Source: Lewinellaceae bacterium | GTDB taxonomy: Bacteria; Bacteroidota; Bacteroidia; Chitinophagales; Saprospiraceae | Assembly: GCA_020636045.1 (NCBI GenBank) | Contig: JACJYP010000009.1 | Coordinates: 176,960-240,959 of the forward strand | Direction: 5' to 3' | Length of the DNA stretch: 64,000 nucleotides | Part shown: positions 23,474 through 31,943 of the stretch, piece by piece | How the letters are laid out: each line of letters starts with the position of its first letter | How positions within the stretch are numbered: the first letter of the stretch is position 1 | Position numbers and translations under genes: made by a program | Notes under the pieces: generated by a model | Told to the model about the DNA's origin: nothing | Databases searched by the model: none | Seen by the model: the letters and a program-made list of their open reading frames with translations, nothing else

Positions 23474-24604
23474 TCAGTCCACCCAAAAGAGATCCGCAGC
23501 GATCCCGTCTGCCAGCAATTTGCCTGCCTTGCTCAAGCGGTAATGGCCGGACGCATATACCACGGTTCCGTTTTTCAGGTACGGCTCGACTGCCCTGAGA
23601 AAATGTCCGGCCATCGGGGCGCCCATTTCCCGGATTTTTTGTTCGTCGGCTCCCCACATGGTGCGCAGTGCCGTCATCACGTATTCGTTGTACTGCTGTC
23701 CGGATGTCAGCAGCTCTTGCTCGAACGGAACCTGGCCGGCTTCGATCGCCTTGATATACAGTGCATTATTGGCGATGTTCCATTGCCGGCTTTTCCCGTC
23801 GTAGGAATGCGCTGAAGGGCCGATGCCCAGGTAAGGCGCGCCGAACCAGTAACTGCTGTTGTGCCGGGCATGACGCCCCGGCAGCGCAAAATTGGATATT
23901 TCGTAGTGCTCGTAACCTTTGTCCGCCGCAAGGTCCACGAGGTATTCAAACTGCCGGCTTGCCGCTTCTTCATCAACCGGTTTTTCGCGCCCTTTTCGCA
24001 CAAATGTGCCCAGCGCGGTGCCGGGCTCTACGGTCAGGCAGTAACACGACAGGTGCGGGATGCGCCGTTCAAACACTTTTTCGAGGTTTTGTGCCCAGTC
24101 CGCATCGGTAGCGCCGGGCAGGCCGTATATCAGATCGACGCTCAGGTCCGCAAACCCGGCTGCTACAGCCAGGTCAAGGCAGCCGGCGGCCTGCTGCGCC
24201 GTATGCGCCCGGTTCATCCACCTCAGGTCCGCTTCCCGAAACGACTGGATACCGATGCTCAGGCGGTTCAGTGGCGTATACTGCCGCCACTCGCCCAGCT
24301 TTTCAGCGGTCAGGTCGTCCGGATTTGCCTCCAGTGTGATCTCGGCATCGGGGGCAATGCTGAAATGCGCCTGTATCTTTTCAAAAATGCGCAGCAGTTC
24401 GCCGGTTTCCAGCAACGACGGGGTGCCGCCGCCGAAGTAGACCGAACCCAGTTCCTTGTCCGCCAGATAATCTTTTTGCAGGTCCAGTTCAAGCAGCAAA
24501 GCCCCGATCATGGCCTCTTTGTGCTCCAGGGAGGTAGAAAAGTGAAAATTGCAGTAGTGACACGCTTGCCTGCAAAAGGGAATATGTAGGTATAATCCGG
24601 CCAG
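23474..24604 (-). CDS. hemW: Radical SAM heme chaperone HemW, probable CTG start
   Basis: An ATG-initiated frame gives only 345 aa and lacks the iron-sulfur site. Reading the same frame upstream gives LAGLYLHIPFCRQACHYCNF, which contains the radical-SAM Cys motif CxxxCxYC. No ATG, GTG or TTG precedes it at a sensible distance; CTG at 24602-24604 lies exactly where homologues have the Met of M-A/S-G-x-Y-x-H-I-P-F-C, giving 376 aa, the normal length. Other features: YFGGGTPSLL, LEANPDDL, NRLSIGIQSF and SVDLIYGLPG. HemW binds heme and delivers it to respiratory proteins; older annotation called it coproporphyrinogen oxidase. It is 28 bases downstream of the DUF4129 gene in one operon. Confidence 0.85.
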   Translation of the reverse strand: MAGLYLHIPFCRQACHYCNFHFSTSLEHKEAMIGALLLELDLQKDYLADKELGSVYFGGGTPSLLETGELLRIFEKIQAHFSIAPDAEITLEANPDDLTAEKLGEWRQYTPLNRLSIGIQSFREADLRWMNRAHTAQQAAGCLDLAVAAGFADLSVDLIYGLPGATDADWAQNLEKVFERRIPHLSCYCLTVEPGTALGTFVRKGREKPVDEEAASRQFEYLVDLAADKGYEHYEISNFALPGRHARHNSSYWFGAPYLGIGPSAHSYDGKSRQWNIANNALYIKAIEAGQVPFEQELLTSGQQYNEYVMTALRTMWGADEQKIREMGAPMAGHFLRAVEPYLKNGTVVYASGHYRLSKAGKLLADGIAADLFWVD

Positions 24605-24632
24605 GAGATCTTTGATTTTGGAAACAAAAAAG

Positions 24633-25448
24633 TCAGATAGATGCCAGCAGTTGTCTGAATTGCGGCTCGATGCGTTCGAATTCCTGCCGGTTGAGCGGCC
24701 GGTTGCCGTACCAGACCTGCTCGAACGTCAGGGTGGCCCGGCGAAACTGATCGGCCGCTGCATGCGCATCCATCTCGTGCACATAGTCGCGGTTGGTCTT
24801 TTCCCTCGACCACTGGATGGCTTTTTTTTCAGACAGGGTTTTGATTCCCTGCAGGTAAAACAGCCGAACGGCAAGCGGATAATTCCCGGATGACAGCGCC
24901 TCATTGAGGAATCTCGACAAATCGGTTTCGTGCAGGTATTCCTCGAGGTTATCGACGGTGATCTCAACGCCGTCGCGGGCGATCACGCGATTTTGAGGCG
25001 TTTGCAAAATCCTGTAGATCCCGTATGCGATCGCAAGGATGGCGATCGCCACCGCCAGGCCCTGCAGGATGGTGCCCCAGCCCTGAGTGGCAGAAGTCCA
25101 TGCAAACGGATCGTAGGATGAATGATCGATGGAAGGCGGCTCGGGTTCTTCAGGCGGTTCGGGTTGGTCTTTGCTGTAATCCAGCCCCCCGGTGGCCTTT
25201 TGCCAGTCGCCTTTTTCAAGCGGTCGCGCAGCCACTTGCCTCGGCTGCGGTATTTCAAACGATGGCAACTCTGCTTCCTCCGCAAAAATCTCCTCGTCGA
25301 TATCTATCGCTACAGAATCCAGGTCGATATAAGGCATATCCTCCTGCGCAACGCTGCTGCAGGGGGATAAAACCGCGTAGAGCAGTGCCAGGCAGAGATA
25401 AATTGATCTACCACTTCGGAATGCCGGTCTTTTCAAAAATCTACACAT
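24633..25448 (-). CDS. DUF4129 membrane protein
   Basis: The protein is 271 aa. An N-terminal signal or anchor (RSIYLCLALLYAVLSPC) is followed by an acidic Pro/Glu-rich stretch (~37-115), one membrane helix (~128-148, LQGLAVAIAILAIAYGIY) and a C-terminal helical domain (YLHETDLSRFLNEALSSGNY; AVRLFYLQGIKTLSEK; HEMDAHAAADQFRRATLTFE; YGNRPLNRQEFERIEPQF) typical of DUF4129. This family is usually found with SpoIIM-like, MoxR and DUF58 genes; here only the SpoIIM-like gene precedes it, 30 bases upstream on the same strand. The role is unknown. Confidence 0.8.
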   Translation of the reverse strand: MCRFLKRPAFRSGRSIYLCLALLYAVLSPCSSVAQEDMPYIDLDSVAIDIDEEIFAEEAELPSFEIPQPRQVAARPLEKGDWQKATGGLDYSKDQPEPPEEPEPPSIDHSSYDPFAWTSATQGWGTILQGLAVAIAILAIAYGIYRILQTPQNRVIARDGVEITVDNLEEYLHETDLSRFLNEALSSGNYPLAVRLFYLQGIKTLSEKKAIQWSREKTNRDYVHEMDAHAAADQFRRATLTFEQVWYGNRPLNRQEFERIEPQFRQLLASI

Positions 25449-25478
25449 TGATCAAGCAAAGATAATGTCGCCATGCGG

Positions 25479-27320
25479 CTATTCACGGGCAAGCCCGCGG
25501 ATCTGTCGCTTGCCGCCGAGTTGCTCCAGTTCGCGGTAGAGGTTTTTGGCATCATGGGCTTCCCTGCCGGAAAAATATTGCAAAGCGCCGCCGAGCATGG
25601 TCAGGAAATAAAGAAAATACAGGATCAGCATAGAGGCTGCGGCGGTCGAAATACTTCTGTACGCTTCCATGGCGCCATCGGAGCGCGGGATCATCCAACT
25701 AAACAACTCAAGCGCAAGGTTCCAGACCGGAAACTCGATGAAAGCAAACATCAGGTAGCACAAAACGAGCATAAAAAAGCCCAGCATCATGCCATGCCCC
25801 CAGCGCAACAGGGAAAAACAACGAGACAACGCAAGCACGGGATTCCGGTTCTCAAAATAGATCACGGCCGCCCACAATGCCAGGAATGGGTAAACGATCA
25901 AGCACAAAAGGCCGATACCCTGTATTTTTAACGACAAAACGAACCCCGCTGCAGGCAGAAGCATGGACAGCATGGCCTTCCATTCTCCATGGACTTTAGC
26001 GCCCTCCTCCCGCGCAATAGCCCGGAATGCAGCGATCGACAACCCGCAGAGCAGCAAAGTCTGCCCGAAAACGAGATAGGGAACGGATTCGTTGAAAAAA
26101 AACAGGTCCACTTCCTTCAGTATGTCGAACAGCCAGAAGGACACATCCCTGAACGGAAAGGTCATGGCCGGTTCAACGTTCGAAAGCCCGAAACTCCCGA
26201 GTGTAAACAGGCCGGTGGCCGCAACCAGCACCCTGACGGCTTTTCCAAACTGTCGACGTAACACTGAAAAAATATCGGACAGGATTTCGCCTGCGCTTTT
26301 GATCGCCGTAAAATCAACGGGTTTAGTGTGATCCGGCGCCAGTTCGGCTTTCGCCGAAGAACCGGCAAAAGCGCCTGTTTGGGCTTTATGGCGGGGGAAC
26401 CAGGCGAAGTACCACAGCACAAACAAAAGGGATGCAGCAATAAAAGCCGCGCGCACGAAGGCGGGCGTTTCGGTGTATCGCGTGAAAAAACTTTCGAAAA
26501 TAGCCGCCAGGACGATCACGGGTACAATCCCGAAAAATATCTTCAGTCCGCGCCGGATAGACATCCTGAACGCCTGGCCGCGCGTGAAGGTCCCCGGGAA
26601 CAGGAGCCCCGAACCTGCCACCAGCCCCGAAGCACCCGCAATGATGATCGCACTGACTTCCAGGGTCCCGTGTATCCATATCGTCAGGAACGACTCCCAG
26701 AACACGCCGTGTTCGATAAAAAAATACTGAAAAGCGCCGATCATCACGCCATTGTACATCAGGATAAACACGGTGCCGATTGAGGCGAGCACCCCGAACA
26801 AAGCCGTTTGGAACGCGACGAACAGGTTGCGCCCTGCAATGGTTGCCGTCATGCCGAAAGGGCCGCTGTCCTTGTATACTGCCATCGGGTCGCCCGCTTT
26901 AATATTGTTCAGCGTCATATCCACGTAACCGTCGCCCAGCATGATACGCGCAAAATCAGGGTCGATGACACTGGATACCACACCAATGGCAAAAGCCAGA
27001 AAAAAGATGCAACATGACAGCAGGAAAGCGCGCCGCTCTTCCCAGAACAGTTGCGGCAACTCATCCGTCCAGAATCGCTTTAGTCGGCGCATCGGGAAGC
27101 CCTTGCCGCGGTAAATGTTGTAAAACACCCGCTGCGCCAGAGAATTCAGGTATATCCGTACCGAGCGGTGCGGATAGAACGTGCGGGCATAGGAGAGGTC
27201 GTCCGTGATCCGGATGAACAACTCGTTGAGTTTTTCCGGGTCATGCCGATGCTCCCGCAGCATTTCTTCGTATTCCGCCCACTTTTCCTTGTTCTGGCGT
27301 ATAAACGCGGTCTCTTTCAT
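25479..27320 (-). CDS. SpoIIM (DUF95)-like multi-pass membrane protein with C-terminal extension
   Basis: The protein is 613 aa from MKETAFIRQNKEKWAEYE, the usual start text of Bacteroidota SpoIIM-like proteins. Residues 1-95 are a helical cytosolic part (DLSYARTFYPHRSVRIYLNSL). The DUF95 domain follows with its helices and the signature MYNGVMIGAFQYFFIEHG, FLTIWIHGTLEVSAIIIAG and GLLFPGTFTRGQAFRMS. After ~315 a second set of about five helices makes the protein roughly twice as long as minimal SpoIIM. In sporulators SpoIIM helps peptidoglycan hydrolysis during engulfment; in Bacteroidota its role is unknown. It starts an operon with DUF4129 and hemW. Confidence 0.8.
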   Translation of the reverse strand: MKETAFIRQNKEKWAEYEEMLREHRHDPEKLNELFIRITDDLSYARTFYPHRSVRIYLNSLAQRVFYNIYRGKGFPMRRLKRFWTDELPQLFWEERRAFLLSCCIFFLAFAIGVVSSVIDPDFARIMLGDGYVDMTLNNIKAGDPMAVYKDSGPFGMTATIAGRNLFVAFQTALFGVLASIGTVFILMYNGVMIGAFQYFFIEHGVFWESFLTIWIHGTLEVSAIIIAGASGLVAGSGLLFPGTFTRGQAFRMSIRRGLKIFFGIVPVIVLAAIFESFFTRYTETPAFVRAAFIAASLLFVLWYFAWFPRHKAQTGAFAGSSAKAELAPDHTKPVDFTAIKSAGEILSDIFSVLRRQFGKAVRVLVAATGLFTLGSFGLSNVEPAMTFPFRDVSFWLFDILKEVDLFFFNESVPYLVFGQTLLLCGLSIAAFRAIAREEGAKVHGEWKAMLSMLLPAAGFVLSLKIQGIGLLCLIVYPFLALWAAVIYFENRNPVLALSRCFSLLRWGHGMMLGFFMLVLCYLMFAFIEFPVWNLALELFSWMIPRSDGAMEAYRSISTAAASMLILYFLYFLTMLGGALQYFSGREAHDAKNLYRELEQLGGKRQIRGLARE

Positions 27321-27379
27321 GGTTTGCAAAGTTGGGGATAAAGTACAAGGATTGAAAGGACTGACTTCGGCAAAATATT

Positions 27380-30300
27380 TCAGAAGACCGCCCGCACTTG
27401 CGCGCGTCCGACGTGCACCACTTTGTTATCGCCGGTTTTCCGGCCTTCGTAGTTCAGGCTCAGTTGCAGGCTTTTCGACAACTGCCGGTCGAGGTTGAGG
27501 GACCACAAGAAATTTTTGCCGTCCTGCAATCCTTCCAGCATGGTAAAGGCTACCGCCGTATTCTCCTGCCCTGTGTACCGGATGTTGCTGAACGTACCCT
27601 TCACACGCAGGGAAGTGGCCGCGCGAAATCCCTGGGCGTTTTGCCTGCCCTGTGGATTCCAGGTCAGTTCGGCATTCCAGTTGTTCTGCTCTGCTTTTTC
27701 GCCGCCGGAAAGGGTGTTTTTGCTGTATTGTCGACTAAAATCCGTAACAATGCGGAAGGTACGCGCCGGCAGCCAGCTCAGTTTGGGCCCCGCCTCCCAG
27801 CCGCGGATCAAAAAATCGCGGCTGTCGAAGGCCTGGTTGTCACTGCTTTTTTCCGTACGCACAGCGTCGGTCTCCACGCTCCATTGCCTGCCCAGATTGA
27901 GGCGTCCGTGCAGGGTCCATTCGGCATTTCGCCGGCGCTCGAAGCCGGTGGTGAGCACCACCTGGCTCCGGCTGTCGCTTTGGGCGATGCTGGCATCCCA
28001 GGCCGGGTTGGCCCGGTTGACGAACAGCACATTGCGAACGGATGCGGTCACGGTCACCAGCGAAGAGTCCGGCAGCGTCAACTGAAAAGGATTCCAGGGC
28101 GATACGTCCTTCGCGCCGGAAAAGGTGCGGCGATTGATCTGTAGTGTACTTTGCGTGGAGAAACGGCTCAGGGCTCGCTGCCACTTCTTTTTGGAATTTA
28201 CCCACAGCAGCCGGGGTTCCAGGCGAAGGTTCTGGTTGAGCAGCACATTGTTCGTCCGGATATAATCGGGTGTCGTGACGGCAACCCGCACATAGTTGGC
28301 CTGATCCTGAAACACGGCGATCTCCATCTCGTCTATCTGCAAAATGCTGTCTCGGTTGCGGTCCACCCAGGTGTACTGGCCTTCGCCCGGGTTGACGGCG
28401 AGGTACGTAAATTCCACACGAGGGCTTTGTCCCGACCCGATCTCGTATCCCGTCGTGAAGTTCAGGGTGTTTTTCCAGGCGCTCAGGTTGTAATCGATCC
28501 GGCCGAGGTAAGTGTTTTGACCTTCCAGCGATGTGCGTTCCGGATCGACAATGTGCAGGCGCCTGTATGTGAATGTCCAGTTCAACTGCTGGCCGGCTGC
28601 TCCCTGGTTGCGCCATCCGCCGTTCAGGTTGGCTTCGTTGGCGATCGTGTTGTTCCGGAATATGTCGCCCGCCGGTACAAAATCATTGCGCTGCGACAGA
28701 AACCCGCCAAATTGCCATACACCTTGTTCGGGTGTCTGAAAATAAAAACGGTACAGGTCGTACCACAATCCCGTGCGACTAAGGGTATCGGCCCCGGCAG
28801 CGCGGCGTTCGTTCTTTTCGCGTTCCGCATACACGCCGATCTTGAACAACATTTGCTTTGATGCGCTGTCCTGCCTGAAAAAGGTTTTGGACAGATCCAG
28901 TCTGGGCCGCGAAAACCGGGTGATCTCGGTACGGCCATCGCTCGCAAGCAGATTTATTTCGCCCGAAAACTCATACCCTCCTCTGCCGATCCGCCATTTC
29001 CCGAAATGACGCCGGCCTTCGTAGGCGCCAGCGCGGCTGAAAGCGCCGAATTCATACTGGCCGTTCCCCCATCCCTTGCGTTCGAACAACACGCCGCCCT
29101 TACCCAATTGCTCGGCAGTGGTATCGCGGTTGTTATCAGTATTCCAGTCGCGTACAAATTCGGCGGGGCGGTATGGGTTGAGCGGCAAAAAATTCCGCGC
29201 CGTATACTCGTAATTTGCGTATGCCTTTCCCTGCCAGTGCTTGCCGCTGAAGAGATCCTGGCGAAGCCCGACCGCTGCCGCCGCGCCGATGTTATCGCGG
29301 TCGCCCAGCGGCGAAAAACGATTGAGGTCGCGATTGCTCAGCGCCAGTTCCGCCTGCACCCTGCTGCCTTTTGTCAGATGAAAATCGCCCCCCACAGCAT
29401 ACAACTGTCGCAATTCCGGGGCGATCAGCCGCACCACCGGCTCAAAGTTTCCCGTAGGAAGGCAGGTGACCGAATCCGGTGGCGACCAGCGATAGACACG
29501 CCCATTGGCGGCCGTCAGCGCCAGCACGTAGTTGCCCTGACCGACCGGCACTTCCGTAAAACGCGCGGCATAACGCGCCGAATCGGGGCTGGTGCTGTAC
29601 ACCAGAATGGTTGCCGGTGCACCGCAAATAACCGTATCGATGATGCGGTAAAGGACCCTATTGGGGTCGAAATCGGCCAAAGTATCGATGCCGGAGGCAT
29701 AGGCGTCGCCCAGCCCGTCGCCGACCTCGGCAAGCCGGCGCCTTTCGGTTGATGAGAGCGATTGCGCGCCACCGTTGTTCCGCGAATCCTGCTCGGAGTA
29801 AAAGTTGAAGTAAAGGCTGCCACGCCGGGTGTTCCAATAGGTATTGGCGGCGATCGTCGAACGCAGGTATGTCTGCACCGTATACTCGAATTCCACAATG
29901 ATGCGGCTGTCCTTGGTGATCAGCCGCCGGGCGGTAAAGGTCACTTCCCCCAGGTTATAGTCGATGACGTAATCGTCGTTCAGGCCGCGCGTGAGCAACT
30001 GGCCGTCGATATATACCTTTTCGGTGCCGGCCAGCACGATAATGAAGCGCTCGCCTTCCGCACCCTGGAGGCGATATGGTCCCTGATTGCCCTCCTGTCC
30101 CTGTATGGTTTGCCGCGAAAATTTCCCGCGCGACACCGCTGCCGCCGCCCGTACACCGAGGGTGTCGGATGCTCTGAGGAAGCCTTTGCCATTGAGCCCC
30201 GACCCCAGCCCGCGGTATTCGACCATTGCTCCCTGCAGTCGTTTGAAATAATTGGAAAAATAGCCGGTCGGACGCGTGAGGTCGTAATCGCCGGCTGTCA

Positions 30301-30985
30301 GCATCACATCCTTCTTGCGGATGCGGATAAAGATCCGGTCGAATTCCTGGAGTTGTCGCGTAGTGCCGTCGGGTTGCAGGGGAATCGAATTGTCGGAGAG
30401 CGCCGCTTCAAGTTCGAGGTCGTTGCTCAGGCGGCCGTTCAGTTGCAGGTTCAGGTTGGAGTTGAACACGAGGTTCTGGCTGTTCCCGAAAGACAAACCC
30501 CGGGTGTAGGCGCCGCTGGATACGATGCCGCCGGTCTCCCAGGGGTTCACCGCGGGTTCATAGGGCGAATAGTCGAACTCGATCGCGTCGGGACGCACGT
30601 TGCGGCGAATGTTGCCTGTATCGAGGCGGCTGATGCGGTAGCCCAGATCGACCGGCAGTACCCGGTAACGGACCACCAGGCGGCGACATAAGGGGCAAGC
30701 AATGCGAAGCGCAGCGGTGTCGATCCGCAAACCCCTGCCTTCAACAGAGAAAAAATGCGGGTCGATATCCTGCCCGCTCACAGAGTCTGAAATACCGACC
30801 AAGGGTGAAGCAATGCTCAGGGAATCAAGCAGTTGCCAGGGCGATCGGGCATCGATAACGCATGACCTCAGGTTTGAGAACACGCCTTCCTGCTGGGCGG
30901 AAGCGGGCAGCCGGACCGCGGCAAACAGCAGCAGGAGTGCCGTACGCAGGGCAACCGGAGTGATGAGTGGCGTATTTTCAAGCAA
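27380..30985 (-). CDS. Very large outer-membrane beta-barrel-like protein, unknown function
   Basis: The protein is 1201 aa with a signal peptide ending PASAQQ near residue 32. The first ~200 residues are soluble and contain Cys-x-x-Cys (ACPLCRR). From ~200 to the end alternating short strands with aromatic ends dominate (for example YFSNYFKRLQGAMVEYRG; DYVIDYNLGEVTFTARRL; LYFNFYSEQDS), and the last residues (VVHVGRAQVRAVF) end in Phe as outer-membrane barrels do. The DYVIDYNLGEVTF-type text recalls segments of SprA, the giant T9SS translocon barrel, but the protein is only half of SprA's length. No neighbouring gene suggests a role. Call: large surface or translocon-like barrel. Confidence 0.6.
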   Translation of the reverse strand: MLENTPLITPVALRTALLLLFAAVRLPASAQQEGVFSNLRSCVIDARSPWQLLDSLSIASPLVGISDSVSGQDIDPHFFSVEGRGLRIDTAALRIACPLCRRLVVRYRVLPVDLGYRISRLDTGNIRRNVRPDAIEFDYSPYEPAVNPWETGGIVSSGAYTRGLSFGNSQNLVFNSNLNLQLNGRLSNDLELEAALSDNSIPLQPDGTTRQLQEFDRIFIRIRKKDVMLTAGDYDLTRPTGYFSNYFKRLQGAMVEYRGLGSGLNGKGFLRASDTLGVRAAAAVSRGKFSRQTIQGQEGNQGPYRLQGAEGERFIIVLAGTEKVYIDGQLLTRGLNDDYVIDYNLGEVTFTARRLITKDSRIIVEFEYTVQTYLRSTIAANTYWNTRRGSLYFNFYSEQDSRNNGGAQSLSSTERRRLAEVGDGLGDAYASGIDTLADFDPNRVLYRIIDTVICGAPATILVYSTSPDSARYAARFTEVPVGQGNYVLALTAANGRVYRWSPPDSVTCLPTGNFEPVVRLIAPELRQLYAVGGDFHLTKGSRVQAELALSNRDLNRFSPLGDRDNIGAAAAVGLRQDLFSGKHWQGKAYANYEYTARNFLPLNPYRPAEFVRDWNTDNNRDTTAEQLGKGGVLFERKGWGNGQYEFGAFSRAGAYEGRRHFGKWRIGRGGYEFSGEINLLASDGRTEITRFSRPRLDLSKTFFRQDSASKQMLFKIGVYAEREKNERRAAGADTLSRTGLWYDLYRFYFQTPEQGVWQFGGFLSQRNDFVPAGDIFRNNTIANEANLNGGWRNQGAAGQQLNWTFTYRRLHIVDPERTSLEGQNTYLGRIDYNLSAWKNTLNFTTGYEIGSGQSPRVEFTYLAVNPGEGQYTWVDRNRDSILQIDEMEIAVFQDQANYVRVAVTTPDYIRTNNVLLNQNLRLEPRLLWVNSKKKWQRALSRFSTQSTLQINRRTFSGAKDVSPWNPFQLTLPDSSLVTVTASVRNVLFVNRANPAWDASIAQSDSRSQVVLTTGFERRRNAEWTLHGRLNLGRQWSVETDAVRTEKSSDNQAFDSRDFLIRGWEAGPKLSWLPARTFRIVTDFSRQYSKNTLSGGEKAEQNNWNAELTWNPQGRQNAQGFRAATSLRVKGTFSNIRYTGQENTAVAFTMLEGLQDGKNFLWSLNLDRQLSKSLQLSLNYEGRKTGDNKVVHVGRAQVRAVF

Positions 30986-31038
30986 AATCAGGATACGAAA
31001 CGCCCGGATTGGCGTTTTTGAACGCGCTTTAGTTGCCT

Positions 31039-31377
31039 CTATTCCTTAAAAAGGGGTTCGACAGACAGCGAATCGATCGGAGGAATAGGCACAGGCTTGA
31101 CCGGCCTGAAGGGCCGGAGCTGCGTCAATGAATCGTTTACTTCACCAAGGGCGGCTTCCAGCAACAACGAATCTGCGATCTGTTCGGCATCCTCCAGCAA
31201 TGCAACCCGGCATTTTGCATATTCCTTTTCGCGGAATTCACCGACCCGCTCCGCCACTTTTTCGCGGATGATCTCTTCCCGATCGCGCTTGCAGCCAGCC
31301 CCCGGCATCAGGAAGATCATGGCCAACATCGTTGCATAAAAAAGGCGTCGAAACGCGACATACGATACAATTCGCAT
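31039..31377 (-). CDS. Small lipoprotein of unknown function
   Basis: The protein is 112 aa with a type II signal: a hydrophobic run FYATMLAMIFLMPGAGC ending in lipobox GAGC, Cys29. The mature part is a charged helix (REEIIREKVAERVGEFREKE) with two Cys-free repeats and a Pro-rich tail. No family recognised. It is 53 bases upstream of the 1201-aa barrel gene on the same strand and may be its partner (inference from adjacency only). Confidence 0.6.
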   Translation of the reverse strand: MRIVSYVAFRRLFYATMLAMIFLMPGAGCKRDREEIIREKVAERVGEFREKEYAKCRVALLEDAEQIADSLLLEAALGEVNDSLTQLRPFRPVKPVPIPPIDSLSVEPLFKE

Positions 31378-31382
31378 CTGTT

Positions 31383-31390
31383 CAAAAATA
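31383..31390 (-). promoter_or_regulatory. -7 element for the small lipoprotein gene
   Basis: The reverse strand reads TATTTTTG (TAnnTTTG), but it ends only 5 bases before the ATG. A second, one-mismatch copy TACCTTCG lies at 31404-31411. Either could be the promoter. Confidence 0.35.
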
Positions 31391-31503
31391 TTTATTTCTG
31401 AAACGAAGGTACGATTGGGGGCCCTTCATGCCCAAAAAATTCACGTAACAATATCACGCGCGCCAGGTTAAGCCTGCGTTAAAAAAAATATTAACGGAGG
31501 GGG

Positions 31504-31533
31504 TTGAAACATTCTCAAACTATCATATCTTTG
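31504..31533 (+). promoter_or_regulatory. Consensus promoter of the ~210-nt non-coding RNA
   Basis: TTG at 31504-31506, 19 bases, then TATCTTTG at 31526-31533: a full match to the Bacteroidota promoter. No open reading frame begins in the following 400 bases before hemB. Confidence 0.75.
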
Positions 31534-31539
31534 TGCCGT

Positions 31540-31749
31540 GACCGTTGCAAAACGGGAATTAATAACCAAAAGGCTGACACGCTTACTCTGAATACCGGAA
31601 GTATTTTGTATAAGCCTTTACCATTCCGCGAAGGCGGATGAAAAATTGAAAAAGTCGCTCTTTTTATAGCGTTACTAAGATTGTTTTCATTTGGTTTTTT
31701 GGGGTTATACAGGGTGCTACTGAGTATTCAGTCAGTGCCCTGTTTTTTT
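31540..31749 (+). ncRNA. Probable free-standing non-coding RNA (6S-like?)
   Basis: About 210 bases between a consensus promoter (31504-31533) and a strong intrinsic terminator (31709-31749) contain no credible reading frame. Internal pairing is plausible: AAAGGCT near 31570 with AGCCTTT near 31617, enclosing a small AATAC-CGGAA-GTATT hairpin. Size, isolation and promoter strength resemble 6S RNA of Bacteroidota, but I see no diagnostic sequence, and tmRNA, RNase P RNA and SRP RNA do not fit (no 3' CCA, no conserved P4 or GGAA-GCAG loops). The 5' end is estimated from the -7 element. Identity is open. Confidence 0.6.
31709..31749 (+). terminator. Terminator of the non-coding RNA
   Basis: ACAGGG...CCCTGT forms the base of a 14-pair hairpin with two G-T pairs and one bulged C, closed by ACTGA/TCAGT and a short loop; seven T follow (31743-31749). 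Confidence 0.85.
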
Positions 31750-31752
31750 GGT

Positions 31753-31791
31753 AAAAGAGGCATAAACGGAATCCGTTTATGCCTCTTTTTT
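31753..31791. terminator. Bidirectional terminator
   Basis: GAGGCATAAACGG (31757-31769) and CCGTTTATGCCTC (31773-31785) pair perfectly around AAT, flanked by AAAA and TTTTTT, so it can stop transcription in both directions. It insulates hemB from the non-coding RNA. Confidence 0.85.
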
Positions 31792-31943
31792 ATTTTGCCA
31801 TACGTCAAAGTAACACCCGGAACCGCGAATGCCTGCGTCAGAAAAATATCATGATTTGGCTCAACATCCGGTCAAACAGGCGCAGCCTATTACCTTCGGG
31901 CCTGTTTTAAATCGCTTATTAATATTAAAATTCTGACAACCAT

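Noticed and set aside
24508..24813. Reverse frame of 101 aa between DUF4129 and hemW
   Set aside because: It is a third frame overlapping both genes; the hemW frame carries the iron-sulfur motif and the DUF4129 frame carries its C-terminal domain.
31533..31749. tmRNA, RNase P RNA or SRP RNA in the 31.5 kb RNA
   Set aside because: No tRNA-like 3' CCA end, no conserved RNase P core motifs and no SRP domain IV loop are visible.
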